This document shows, piece after piece, positions 25,718 to 31,194 of a stretch of DNA of 64,000 bases. The stretch is from Liriodendron chinense (lineage: Eukaryota > Streptophyta > Magnoliopsida > Magnoliales > Magnoliaceae): assembly GCA_003013855.2 (NCBI GenBank), contig ML058469.1, positions 4,154,001-4,218,000 of the forward strand, given 5' to 3'. A program made the position numbers and the translations under genes. Below the pieces are notes generated by a model. It worked only from the letters and a program-made list of their open reading frames with translations, made no database searches and was not told where the DNA came from. Within the stretch, counting starts at the first letter, position 1. Each line of letters starts with the position of its first letter.

Positions 25718-28700
25718 GAGAATAAAAAAAGACATTGTAGCATACACTATGTAGCAATAGAGTACACTATGACCCCTGTAGCATACACTACAGGGGATTT
25801 ACGTTACGTAGCACTACGGCTACCGCTACATTACGGACTGTTAAGCCCTGAATTATACATATTCTAACTCCAAGTCATCACACATTATGCATGATTTCTA
25901 TATTTAAAGACTCATCTTAATGCATGTTTTTGTGCTTATAGGAATGAGAGAGAGACTTCACCAATTCATGGTTAAAAGAGTCATTTTGAATGCATTGAAG
26001 ATTGGAGGAAAAGACAAGAGGTGGAGTGAAGAAGCAAAGAGAAAGGAGAAGAAAAGAGAAAGAAAACCAAGTCATAGGTGAGGTCCGACCGGTCATGACC
26101 AGTCAGCCTAGCAAATCCGACCAGTCATGACCGGTCGATCACCGTGGCCCCCCTTGCAGAACCTTGTTGAAAGCTGCTGGACTATCCCAGGTTGGTCTGA
26201 CCGGTCGGCCACACACAGCAACTTGAATTCCAGTTTCTAAATCTGTCAACCGACTTTCCAAAGTGCGAAAGGACTGCATTTTCTCGAACCTTCCTACTTA
26301 GTGGCGGATTTAGGCTATAAAAGGACACCTCCACTCTCTTCCTAAGCTATCTAGCAACGTGGGGAGCAAAGAGATCAAGACCTAGGAGGCTTCCTAGCCT
26401 CCTAGAACTAGTTTTTTTTTTCTTTTCTTTTCTAGTTCTAGTTCTAGTTTGTTTATATTTTCTTCTAATTAACTCTCAGCTCAATCTTCTTAGTTCTTAA
26501 TTATGCCTTTATTCTTTGATTCAGAATTATGTTTTGATTGTTGAACAATTCATTAAGGTTTGAATAAAGTTGATAGTTTTAGATAATTCAAGGAGTTTGT
26601 GTGCCATGTACATGAGTTCTTGTTAGATTTCTGAGATTAATCAGATTTGTATATGGGATTTTGGTTGTGGAAACCTTTGATTCGTCATGATCTCCGGATA
26701 CGATGAATGCTTCGAGTTCTCCATGGATCGAAACAGTTGGATCTCTATTAGAACTTATTGATGGAAAGTTCATGTATCTTTTGTGTGGAATCTGAGATAG
26801 GTGTTGTTGCTTATTGATATTGGTTTAATTAGAGTTCAAATCATTAGTTCTAGTCAAGTCTAGTGACAGGATTTGATGAAGGCTATGGTTGTGATCTCAA
26901 CTAGATTGGAAAGAGGATTGGCCTATACAATTGAGTGTGCCCAAGGCCTGAGCTCTATTGAGGGAACCAAATCAATGAACACTCATCTGTTTCAGATTGT
27001 TTGTGTGCTTTGATTGCTATATCTTCCGGCTAGATAGAGATAGAACTTCGATTCCGGCTCTGCTTTTAATCGAATCATTAAATTGAGTATGATTAAGACT
27101 AGAAGTGGATCCTTGATGCTCTAGTTCCTTTAAATTCTCAAATTTTCTTATTCAGTTTATTGTTTTCTACTTAGTTCTTAAAACCTGAATTTCCTAAACC
27201 TTCTAGATTCAAGTTATTAGAATAGTTCGAATTTATTTACCTTTTCCTTGTGGATCATCCTCGGTCTCACCAAGTTATTACTACATCGTAGCCTTGCACT
27301 TGAGGCGAGCAAGCACAGACGTTATTTGAAACACTGGCGGGGACACACTCGGGGTGGGCAGCCCGTGTGAGGTGGGTGGATCGTAGGAAGGCCCCACCCA
27401 CGCAGGTGGCTCGTGAATTCGGGCCCCACCCATGGACTCGGGTGGCTTGTGTAATACGTACCCATGAACTTGGAGCCCAAGGAGGGGTATTCGCCCATAG
27501 ACCTAACCCATGAACTTGGGACCTGGGCTATGAGATAAAGGAATTGATTCACCAAGCTCTATTCACCAAGCTCTATTAGTTCGAGCTTTTAGAGCAAGTG
27601 GTTAGTCGTCCTGCATCACAAGCGATGCCTGGAATTTACACAATATAAAATATTAGTGATACATTGGAGATATCGATACATTGGCTGATACAAGCGACTC
27701 CTAGAATTTACACAGTCGAAAATATTGGTGATACATTGGCGATATCGATAAATTGGCAATACTTAGCGATACATCACCAATGCCTAGAATTTTTTATACT
27801 ACCCGTGTTATCGGTATCGCTAAGCTGGAGATGGAGATAATATCGGAGATATTTCGATAATATCGAGGATACTTCAAACAATGGGTGTAACAAAGAAAAT
27901 AGGGGAGGGCTCTAAATAGTCTTCTCTTAAAAAAATGCATGCTTTTTCCCTAAACATGTATTAAAGTTAATTTGAAGTAAAAAACTTAAATAACATCAAA
28001 TACTTTATTATAGAGAATACTAAGGACCCTTAATCTCTCACCCATTTCAGTCTGGAATCATTGGCCCTTCTACTTGCATTGGAGTTTGTTCTCCTTGATT
28101 TCTTATCCTAAAATTGTCCTCAACCCCTTGTGACTTACAGAACATTTGAAACCTGAACTAATGCAACTTCAAAATTTCCAGTGGCTTCCCTGGCTGCAAC
28201 TTCAGGTTTTTCTTCCTTCAGAATTATGCTTATTTTGACCGAAGGATCAATGTTTTTACGGATTTTTAGTCATTCCATCCATTCATTGAATACGTGATGA
28301 TCAAATGGTTCTTACTTAGAGAACCTTTGGGTTAGCTTGGGGGCTTTATTGAATCATCGCGGTTCTAGTATGAATTTGAGGTTTCAATCGACTCATAGTA
28401 TCTCCACAAAAGAATTCCTATCTATAGTAAACAAAACATACAGTAAATCCGCATTACACACAAATAAAACAACAAATCCAAAATGAAATAAATAGGGGAA
28501 GAGGAGATCAATTACTAAGAAATTTAGGGTGCTTACTCTAATTGTTTCAAAACGTGTCATTTTCATGTTGTATTTGTTTAATGCAATGCGACATTCAAAA
28601 TGCTCCTAGTGACAGAAACCTTCAACAACATACTGTTTTGAATACACCTGAATTTGAAACGAGCAACCTCAGATAAAAACCGCAAATGCACAGCTTGGGA

Positions 28701-29905
28701 AGTTCAGGTTTCAGAAATAAGCAATGCCAATAAAAATATATACATATATATCATGGTACCTTCAACATCCAAGTCACCACACCCCACAGACCTCAACTCT
28801 TTAGCAAGTTCCTGTGTCTTTTCATATGCCACTGCTAGAATTCTAAGATACTAGAGCCTCACCTCAAACAGCAACAAACGTTAACATCCGAGGACACTTA
28901 AAATTTGTAACAGGGAAGCAGAAAAGTATAGCATAATAAGTTCAACTCACTTGTAGAAGTCCACCTTCATCAACAGGAGGTATGTTCACAAGGGATGGTT
29001 TCTCCAATAGCTTGTCCAGAATGGCTGTCACTCTCTGCTCTAAAACTCGCTGCCAATGCCACAATAAAAAAATTCTTGCGATACATTAAAATAGGTCATT
29101 GAAATGAGCTTTCCTAAGCCCACAAACGTATGCAATAAAGCTCCTATATGCCACACATGCCAGCATGGCAGAATAGGTCCGAGAGATTCAATCCATCCAT
29201 TTGAAAGACACCACTACATTGATGCCCTGGCCATGGAATCAGGTTGATCAACTGGGCAGGTGGGCCACAGTTTGCAAAACAAATGAACCACTCTGAAAAA
29301 CTTGGCTAAAGCTTTCCAACCTATCCACTAGTTTCCAATATTGGGGCCCACATGATGACTGGACCATATTTTCTTTTTGGGAAAACATGTACAAGGTCAG
29401 ACCAACCTGATGGATGTATTAGATCTCGGACATATGTGTGATGCTGGCACATATCTGGCATGCGCATGAGCTTTATTGCGCACACGTGCGCTTAGCAAGG
29501 CTCCATTGACACAATCCTGAAATTTTAAGTTCGAGATAAAATTCACAAAGAAGCCATATATCCAAATACCTGCACTAGGATGGACATCACATCATTAGGA
29601 AAAGGGAATACAGCCATAATGGTGGCAGCTTCTTTCCGCACAGTCTCTGGAAAAACAAACATTCCAAATGTATCAAATCCATCCATCCACACTGGTTAGC
29701 CAAATGTTAAAGCAGTCAAGGGACCATTTGTCAGACCTGTGATTTCTTTGTACAGTGTAGAAAGACCATGTGCAACATTACTTGGGCCAGCTTGCAATCC
29801 CTGATCACCAAGAACCAACCTGGTGTCCGCATTCATGACTTCCAGATCGATAAACATTGGTCGAGATGCCACATAATGTTGCATGGCACTAGTACCCCTG
29901 TTAAA
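1392..29905 (-). CDS. SEC10: SEC10, exocyst complex subunit, 13 internal/C-terminal exons (gene incomplete at both sides)
   Basis: SEC10 is one of eight subunits of the exocyst, which tethers secretory vesicles to the plasma membrane; it works with SEC15 and other subunits and has an all-helical CATCHR-type fold (family knowledge). Thirteen minus-strand segments translate to pieces strongly resembling plant SEC10, such as FNRGTSAMQHYVASRPMF, GGLLQ, VERLLSAEQKATDYR and GNRLHKGLLNHWQKF. Every junction has GT-AG ends and all phases join without a frameshift or stop (1361 nt, roughly residues 290-745 of about 830). Introns range from about 0.1 kb to 16.7 kb and are full of transposons. The final exon or exons, expected to carry the GGLRLKRD region, must lie left of the window. 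The N-terminal third was not found to the right. An intact frame suggests a living gene, not a pseudogene. Confidence 0.93.
1647..1828 (-). mobile_element. Very short 5'-truncated LINE tail with 20-bp target duplication
   Basis: A 182-bp insert begins with a poly-T run on the plus strand (poly-A on the minus strand). It is flanked by a perfect 20-bp direct repeat at 1627-1646 and 1829-1848 (core AAGATGCTTCAATAAC). The sequence after the T-run resembles the 3' end of the LINE at 5851. This is a clean signature of target-primed reverse transcription. It lies in a SEC10 intron. Confidence 0.85.
2020..2110 (+). mobile_element. RTE-type LINE 3' tail fragment
   Basis: The segment contains the GTGAAATGGCGGAACAGG ... 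CCCCAATTAATTTGGG ... GATGATAATGA order typical of plant RTE LINE 3' ends. Translation gives a relic of the terminal VKWRNRIHVADPN motif. No other part of the element is attached. Bases 1849-2019 hold nothing I recognise. Confidence 0.6.
2170..2569. mobile_element. MULE-type MITE with GCTTTTGCTAAGCCCACA termini
   Basis: A 400-bp element starts near AGCTTTTGCTAAGCCCACA and ends with the inverted copy TGTGGGCTTAGCAAAGCTC. It is flanked by a perfect 9-bp duplication, TAGATATAT, at 2161-2169 and 2570-2578. Nine-bp duplications point to the Mutator superfamily. A second copy of the same family sits at 29106-29503. It has no coding capacity. Confidence 0.8.
2588..2680 (+). mobile_element. RTE-type LINE 3' tail fragment
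   Basis: A second short plus-strand RTE tail, with GTGGAATGGCAGAACAAG, CCCCAATTAATTGGGAT and a GAT-repeat end (GATGATGATGATGAAGAAG). It resembles the copy at 2020-2110 and the inverted fragment starting at 3664. Confidence 0.6.
2714..3658. mobile_element. Solo LTR with 5-bp target duplication
   Basis: A 945-bp unit begins TGATGCGGACATCAAG and ends CCTACATCA. It is flanked by the perfect duplication ATATC (2709-2713, 3659-3663). The TG...CA ends and the start TGATGCGGACATC match the LTRs of the chromodomain gypsy elements at 49581 and 54330 in this window, so it is most likely a recombined solo LTR of a related family. No internal region is present. Confidence 0.85.
3664..4245 (-). pseudogene. 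RTE-type LINE reverse transcriptase C-terminal fragment
   Basis: On the minus strand, 4074-3892 encodes an RTE-like segment (RMSVAEMRMLSWMSAKTRKD, then LGVVPIGNKMRQSRLR). 3882-3685 encodes the terminal basic block SKRARGRPKRLW and the WQNTIHVAYPN motif. A more decayed stretch reaches about 4245 (LGSIIHERL). The 3' end (CCCCAATTAATTGGG) faces the solo LTR. Frameshifts separate the pieces. Bases 4246-4433 show nothing else. Confidence 0.7.
4434..4518 (-). CDS. SEC10: SEC10 exon (VVAYLSRVLDAAFTALEGQN)
   Basis: This 85-nt exon starts after CTCAG and ends before GTATAG. It finishes the split Arg codon of the preceding exon and continues VVAYLSRVLDAAFTALEG, then NKQAFLTEL, which closely matches plant SEC10. 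Confidence 0.92.
4628..4725 (-). CDS. SEC10: SEC10 exon (VERLLSAEQKATDYR...)
   Basis: This 98-nt exon starts after CTGCAG and ends before GTACAT. It encodes VERLLSAEQKATDYRTPDDG followed by NAPDHRPTNACT and 2 nt of the next Arg codon. This is one of the most recognisable blocks of plant SEC10. The intron upstream of it is 5.16 kb (4726-9884). Confidence 0.95.
5114..5230. repeat. Possible decayed TAGGGCT-type hAT terminus; rest of 4726-5850 unassigned
   Basis: The tract starts TAGGGCTACCAATGGGT and continues with a degenerate run like the GACCC-rich hAT MITE at 38930-39435. No opposite end or target duplication was found. Apart from this, bases 4726-5850 of the intron hold no gene or repeat I can name. 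Confidence 0.3.
5851..7484 (-). pseudogene. 5'-truncated L1-type LINE (reverse transcriptase C-terminal half)
   Basis: A poly-T run at about 5858-5871 marks the 3' end of a minus-strand LINE. Minus-strand frames give decayed reverse transcriptase thumb and connection sequence: SFPSSYLGLPLCMGK near 7300-7330, KLSRWKGRHLSLVERITHIK near 7180-7240 and LEKLRRDFLW near 7066-7100. The downstream block containing FWFYRAPPRSPSYGW is near 6370-6420. There are several frameshifts and no endonuclease or catalytic YADD region, so it is truncated at the 5' side. It lies in the 5.16-kb SEC10 intron, in the same orientation as the gene. Confidence 0.75.
7700..8400. mobile_element. GGGCCCCAC-type MITE with internal duplication
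   Basis: Inverted ends face each other: GGGGCCCATTGTGATGTAT at 7734 and ATACATCACGGTGGGCCCC near 8350-8368, with outer CCTGCAACC/GGTTGCAGG arms. Between them an approximately 220-bp block (AGCCCAAACAYRAGG ... CACAGGAAACA ... ATGAACRGRTTG) is present twice in tandem, at about 7800-7990 and 8020-8210. The same family occurs three times inside hAT element B. It is non-coding. A degenerate piece may also occupy 7485-7560. The exact target duplication was not found. Confidence 0.6.
8401..9884. other. SEC10 intron, nothing recognised
   Basis: This AT-rich intron sequence has short A-runs (9060-9070, 9158-9170) and short tracts with GGTGGATGG/GGGCCCC words that resemble decayed MITE pieces. I see no gene, complete element or structured repeat in it. 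Confidence 0.5.
9885..10031 (-). CDS. SEC10: SEC10 exon (YFTNSISRLLLPVDGAHAAS)
   Basis: This 147-nt, 49-codon exon lies between CTGCAG and GTCTGT. It starts YFTNSISRLLLPVDGAHAAS and ends LQQCIDTVMAE, almost unchanged from plant SEC10. It has phase 0 at both ends. Confidence 0.95.
10131..10223 (-). CDS. SEC10: SEC10 exon (AEAAAAAGESSFRSFMVAVQ)
   Basis: This 93-nt exon lies between GTGCAG and GTATGC. It encodes AEAAAAAGESSFRSFMVAVQ and then RCSSSVAIVQQ. The Ala run comes from GCT repeats (the plus strand reads CAGCAG). It has phase 0 at both ends. Confidence 0.93.
10389..10517 (-). CDS. SEC10: SEC10 exon (VSQYITDGLERARESLNEAA)
   Basis: This 129-nt, 43-codon exon encodes VSQYITDGLERARESLNEAA, then LRERFVIGTSVSRRVAAAAA and SA. 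Its first bases are GTAAGT, directly after TTGTAG, so acceptor and donor-like consensus are juxtaposed. Its length is divisible by three, so skipping it would keep the frame. Confidence 0.93.
10512..10520 (-). promoter_or_regulatory. SEC10: Juxtaposed acceptor/donor (TAG|GTAAGT), recursive-splice-like
   Basis: On the minus strand the intron ends TAG and the exon starts GTAAGT, a full donor consensus. The exon before also ends GAA|GTAAGT, so the 102-nt intron has a GTAAGT at both borders. This layout is the signature of recursive splice sites. Whether it is used is unknown. Confidence 0.45.
10620..10673 (-). CDS. SEC10: SEC10 exon (PTTLAACVKSVFTCLLDE)
   Basis: This 54-nt exon encodes PTTLAACVKSVFTCLLDE and ends before GTAAGT. 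The start is set to the second AG of a CAGCAG acceptor because plant SEC10 reads SSQP here. Using the first AG would add one Gln. Confidence 0.9.
10674..10679 (-). promoter_or_regulatory. SEC10: NAGNAG tandem acceptor
   Basis: The minus strand reads ...TGTACAGCAG|CCT at the exon border, giving two acceptors three bases apart. Use of the upstream one inserts one Gln (SSQQPTT instead of SSQPTT). NAGNAG sites are a known source of single-residue variants. Confidence 0.7.
10680..11136. other. SEC10 intron, A-rich, nothing recognised
   Basis: The intron sequence is A-rich, with runs at 10807-10822 and 10938-10948. I see no element or conserved coding segment. Confidence 0.5.
11137..11265. repeat. 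Triplicated 23-30-bp unit and (GA)n microsatellite
   Basis: The unit CATGTTCCTCAGTGATCACC appears three times at about 11128-11212, the second and third separated by a short GAGAGAGA. It is followed by an uninterrupted (AG)n run at about 11213-11265. This looks like local replication slippage. The rest of the intron to 11640 shows nothing. Confidence 0.85.
11641..11814 (-). CDS. SEC10: SEC10 exon (MEELRAEVLQQPDTTGTLSR)
   Basis: This 174-nt exon lies between TACAG and GTAAAA. It encodes MEELRAEVLQQPDTTGTLSR, a Ser/Pro-rich link, then QISVTVVTEFVRWNEEAISR and CTLFSSQ. The Met is internal to the protein, following QAK of the preceding exon. It has phase 0 at both ends. Confidence 0.95.
11928..12013 (-). 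CDS. SEC10: SEC10 exon (LTESLFLVHKDEYPEYEQAS)
   Basis: This 86-nt exon starts after CCAG, completes a Gly codon, encodes LTESLFLVHKDEYPEYEQAS and LRQLYQAK, and ends before GTTTTA. The intron upstream of it is 16.7 kb long (12014-28759). Confidence 0.93.
12389..13205 (+). mobile_element. Truncated non-autonomous hAT (family B/D) with TGGA repeats
   Basis: It starts CACTGTTCAGAGTATCCTCG and continues with a long run of CGATAT/GGTGATA permutations to about 12660. A (TGGA)n-like tract follows at 12745-12910, then the TTTCCC and AATATGCAAATATGCG block shared in order with the complete element at 23991-27883 (reversed). The right terminus is missing; the sequence switches at about 13205 to LTR-element leader. 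The (TGGA)n tract generates long spurious frames on both strands. Bases 12014-12388 hold nothing else. Confidence 0.7.
13206..14620 (-). mobile_element. LTR and partial leader of an LTR retrotransposon
   Basis: On the minus strand an LTR runs from about 14620 (TGACACTATGATGGGGACAT) to 13482 (end CCTACGTCA). Four bases later comes TGGTATCAGAGC at 13476-13465, the plant initiator-Met tRNA primer site. About 260 bp of leader then continues to 13206, where it is cut against the hAT fragment. No coding region follows. The LTR carries a TTAGGG/TTTAGGG-like patch (13772-13812) and inverted CGGACCGTC/GACGGTC words near 14338-14425. The left LTR border is by TG only, with no target duplication confirmed. 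Confidence 0.65.
14621..15304 (-). other. Intron segment with a possible gypsy pol C-terminal scrap
   Basis: Near 15000-15035 the minus strand reads NSRTSSSK, like the EDNSRMNSF tail of the gypsy-4 polyprotein at about 36460. The rest is AT-rich and unassigned. This is too little to delimit an element. Confidence 0.25.
15305..15450 (+). mobile_element. Terminal fragment of a family B/D hAT element
   Basis: It begins CATTGTTTGAAGTATCC followed by CCGATATTATC and CGATAAC/GGTAGTATAAAAAATTCC words. It is nearly the mirror of the right end of the element finishing at 27883. It stops near 15450 without a partner end. Confidence 0.6.
15451..16064. other. Unassigned intron sequence
   Basis: There is one 75-codon open frame (15609-15836, plus strand), but I see no recognisable motif in it and no matching exons nearby. 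I do not call it a gene. No repeat structure stands out. Confidence 0.4.
16605..18110. repeat. Three tandemly arranged copies of a GGGCCCCAC-type MITE
   Basis: Copies lie at about 16605-17045, 17130-17590 and 17627-18110. Each has a left arm with ATCCACNCCATCCATCC-like sequence, a middle with CCACACCACAGGAAACA and TCATCCAAG words, and a right inverted arm ending GTGGGCC or GGGCCCCAC. The arms can pair within each copy. They belong to the family also seen at 7700-8400. Individual target duplications were not resolved. Confidence 0.65.
19422..21996 (-). pseudogene. hAT transposase, BED finger + DUF659 + dimerisation domain, frame-broken
   Basis: The transposase cuts and pastes hAT elements by a DDE reaction. 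Translation would start at 21996 (MSGSGHQGTG) with a BED zinc finger: W...CNYCDRVISGEITRLKQH, split by a frameshift near 21885. Several stops follow at about 21720-21740 and near 21525. A long frame at 21473-20340 holds the DUF659-type core, with catalytic Asp in IMCDGWTGP and in VTDNEATYRSAG. After stops near 20306-20340, frame 20306-19422 holds the C-terminal part: LHHDIHAAGYYLN, the catalytic Glu in SSFSCERNWSFF, the hAT dimerisation motif NRLQTRTLDRLVFMHYN and an acidic tail. All three catalytic residues survive, so the decay looks fairly recent. Confidence 0.92.
22190..23210. repeat. Six tandem copies of a ~162-bp AT-rich unit inside hAT A
   Basis: The marker TAGCAAATYATGTGCATA starts at 22232, 22397, 22561, 22720, 22884 and 23040, so units are 156-165 bp. 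Each unit also has ATGCACATGATTGTRTTCTA, AAGTAACACATGTTAT and ATGATTTTCCCTAATTTT. The deletion derivative at 37245 keeps about two units (37570-37860). The array lies upstream of the transposase start, so it may be promoter or transposase-binding sequence; that is inference. Confidence 0.88.
24873..24884 (+). promoter_or_regulatory. Primer binding site of the TRIM (initiator Met tRNA)
   Basis: TGGTATCAGAGC follows the 5' LTR by three bases. It is complementary to the 3' end of plant initiator-Met tRNA, the usual primer for plant LTR elements. Confidence 0.85.
25666..25713. repeat. (TA)n microsatellite
   Basis: An uninterrupted TA dinucleotide run of about 46 bp inside hAT element E. Confidence 0.95.
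25839..27317. mobile_element. TG...CA insertion, probably a solo LTR, in hAT E
   Basis: A 1479-bp unit starts TGTTAAGCCCTG and ends GAGCAAGCACA, interrupting hAT E. The flanking repeat is only GAC (25836-25838, 27318-27320), shorter than usual for an LTR element. It contains a TATA-like TATAAAAGG near 26315, CCGGTCATGACCGGTC-type words at 26080-26205, and the GGTCTCACCAAGTTATTACT and TTGCACTTGAG words near its end that I associate with plant LTR ends. No open frame of interest. Confidence 0.6.
27892..28759. other. SEC10 intron, nothing recognised
   Basis: AT-rich intron sequence upstream of the 28850-28760 exon. I see no transposon ends, coding segments or strong repeats. Confidence 0.5.
28760..28850 (-). 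CDS. SEC10: SEC10 exon (YLRILAVAYEKTQELAKELR)
   Basis: This 91-nt exon lies between CTAG and GTACCA. It encodes YLRILAVAYEKTQELAKELR followed by SVGCGDLDVE and the first base of a Gly codon. It is close to plant SEC10. Confidence 0.93.
28951..29049 (-). CDS. SEC10: SEC10 exon (RVLEQRVTAILDKLLEKPSL)
   Basis: This 99-nt exon lies between GGCAG and GTGAGT. It encodes RVLEQRVTAILDKLLEKPSL and then VNIPPVDEGGLLQ. It has phase 0 at both ends. Confidence 0.95.
29106..29503. mobile_element. Second copy of the AGCTTTGCTAAGCCCACA MITE
   Basis: A 398-bp element starts GAGCTTTCCTAAGCCCACA and ends GCTTAGCAAGGCTC. The flanks CATTGAAAT (29097-29105) and CATTGACAC (29504-29512) share seven of nine bases. 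It is the same family as 2170-2569 and lies in the intron between two SEC10 exons. Confidence 0.75.
29570..29646 (-). CDS. SEC10: SEC10 exon (TVRKEAATIMAVFPFPNDVM)
   Basis: This 77-nt exon lies between TTCCAG and GTATTT. It completes a Glu codon and encodes TVRKEAATIMAVFPFPNDVM and SILVQ. Confidence 0.93.
29737..29905 (-). CDS. SEC10: SEC10 exon, the most upstream one visible (FNRGTSAMQHYVASRPMF)
   Basis: This 169-nt exon lies between ATGCAG and GTCTGA. It encodes FNRGTSAMQHYVASRPMFID, LEVMNADTRLVLGDQG and, at its end, GLSTLYKEIT. In plant SEC10 this follows an ...AKILSQ block at about residue 290. No exon carrying that block is visible to the right. Confidence 0.95.
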
Positions 29906-30721
29906 CTGCATTAATAACCAACAGTGAGAAACCAAACTTCGCCTGATCATTGAATTCTATTTCTACCAGATTTATCCTGAAAATTGAGCGGCATGCATTT
30001 TAGTCTAGAAGAATATTATTATTACTAGGTGCGTTCTAAGCATCTCTATTGCACATGTGACACTTGTGCATAGTGCACACATGACACTTCTGTATCGTGT
30101 TACTGTTGATTTGGCGCATGCCACATGGACAGGATAAATCCTGAAAGCTCAAGGAGATTGGACTTAGCCACCATCTGATAAGAAGCCTGTGAAAAAGAAC
30201 AGTTAAAACCATGGAATAGTCCACATTTAAAGGGCATTACTTTAAACATTGAGATGTTTCACCAAGTTTTTTGGCCTGCAATCAATGTGGTGGTCCACCA
30301 GATCAACGGTCCCAATCACCATGCATGTTTCAAACATGTACAGTGAGGAAATGCATAGTACTTCTATACTGTGACCTTCTTAATACATAGATGGATAAGA
30401 AGTAACTGCGTAGTACTCCCTCCTTCCCAATCAATGAGGTTTTGGCCTATAGCCGAACCATGTGATGGTCCACCAGATCAGCAGTTCTAATAGCCATGCA
30501 TGTTTGCCACACGTATGGTGAGGAACTGCATAGTACTTTAATAATGCGAGTTGCATAATAGATATATGGATATTAAGGAATTGCATAGTACCCCCCCCCC
30601 CCCCCCCCCCCCCCCTCACTAAGGTTTTTGAACTACAGCCAATCCATGTGGTGGCTGTGGTCCTCAAGATCACAGCCCTCTTTTTTCTTCTTCTTTTTTT
30701 CTCTTTTTTCTTTTTTTTAAA

Positions 30722-30770
<49 letters not shown>
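30722..30770. repeat. (AC)n(AG)n compound microsatellite
   Basis: An (AC) run at 30722-30756 passes into an (AG) run that touches the left arm of the hairpin element. A (CT) run (31141-31190) and an (AC) run (31197-31219) lie on the other side. Confidence 0.9.
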
Positions 30771-31137
30771 GAATGCTCACCTGCGCACCAATTCTCACGA
30801 GAACTTATGAGCACTTTTTGAGAACTCATGTGATATGAGCCCAAAATCTGAACCATCCATGTCATGCAACACCCCAAGAAACCCCTAGGGCCTAACTTTT
30901 GCCCTAATCCAGAACTTTGGTGGGCCAACTCCGCAAAGAGAAAGGCAAATCAAGGGAGGAAACTGTTTCCTTCCGCCATGGCCCACCAAAGTTCTGGATC
31001 AGGGTAAAAGTTGGGCCCTAGGGGTTTCTTGGGGTGCTACATCACGTGGACGGTTCAGATTTTGGGCTTATATCACGTGAGATGAGTTCTCAAAAAGTGC
31101 TCACGAGTTCTCGTGAGAACTGGTGCGCAGGTGAGCA

Positions 31138-31141
<4 letters not shown>
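30760..31141. mobile_element. Foldback MITE with ~165-bp inverted arms
   Basis: Arms 30760-30927 and 30979-31141 are near-perfect inverted repeats starting GGAATGCTCACCTGCGCACC, separated by about 50 bp. The GA/CT dinucleotide runs outside continue the inverted symmetry. A transcript across it would form a long hairpin. It lies inside the 3' UTR of the LINE at 30684-31922. Confidence 0.85.

Positions 31142-31194
<53 letters not shown>

Larger units (their letters stand above)
24980..27336. mobile_element. Non-autonomous hAT element E in the TRIM 3' LTR
   Basis: It starts CAGTGTTTTAAATAGCGG and ends ACGTTATTTGAAACACTG. A perfect 8-bp duplication, GCGGGGAC, flanks it at 24972-24979 and 27337-27344. 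The left part has two tandem copies of an approximately 88-bp unit (25010-25185) full of GTAGCG/TAGCGTA words; the right part repeats the same words inverted (25735-25838). A TG...CA insertion (25839-27317) sits close to its right end. Confidence 0.9.
24551..27618 (+). mobile_element. TRIM (terminal-repeat retrotransposon in miniature), split by hAT E
   Basis: Two LTRs of about 320-330 bp (TAATGCGAGGGC ... CCTGCATCA) lie at 24551-24869 and 24923-27618, the second one interrupted. Only 53 bp separate them, starting with the primer site TGGTATCAGAGC at 24873-24884. The element is flanked by the 5-bp duplication CAAGC (24546-24550, 27619-27623). Without the nested insert it is about 700 bp with no coding capacity. 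I see no clear polypurine tract before the second LTR. Confidence 0.88.
23991..27883. mobile_element. Non-autonomous hAT element D (family B/D), split by a TRIM
   Basis: The left end, TATGTTCAAAGTATCTG, and right end, CGAGGATACTTCAAACAATG, are imperfect inverted repeats. The flanks are GGTGTAAG (23983-23990) and GGTGTAAC (27884-27891), seven of eight bases equal. From left to right it has the GGGAAACA block, the AATACACATATTTGCAT block, an ATCC-repeat tract (24250-24310) and CGATAT/GGTGATA permutations, the same order as the fragment at 12389 but reversed. Its left flank duplication is also the right duplication of element B. Confidence 0.8.

Noticed and set aside
15305..27883. One giant hAT spanning the similar ends at 15305 and 27883
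   Set aside because: The flanks (CTACATC side and GGTGTAAC side) do not form an 8-bp duplication, whereas 23991-27883 has a 7/8 match; the 15305 piece is a separate fragment.
30431..30928. 165-codon minus-strand frame
   Set aside because: It runs through a poly-C tract, an (AC)n(AG)n microsatellite and one arm of a hairpin MITE; no motif.
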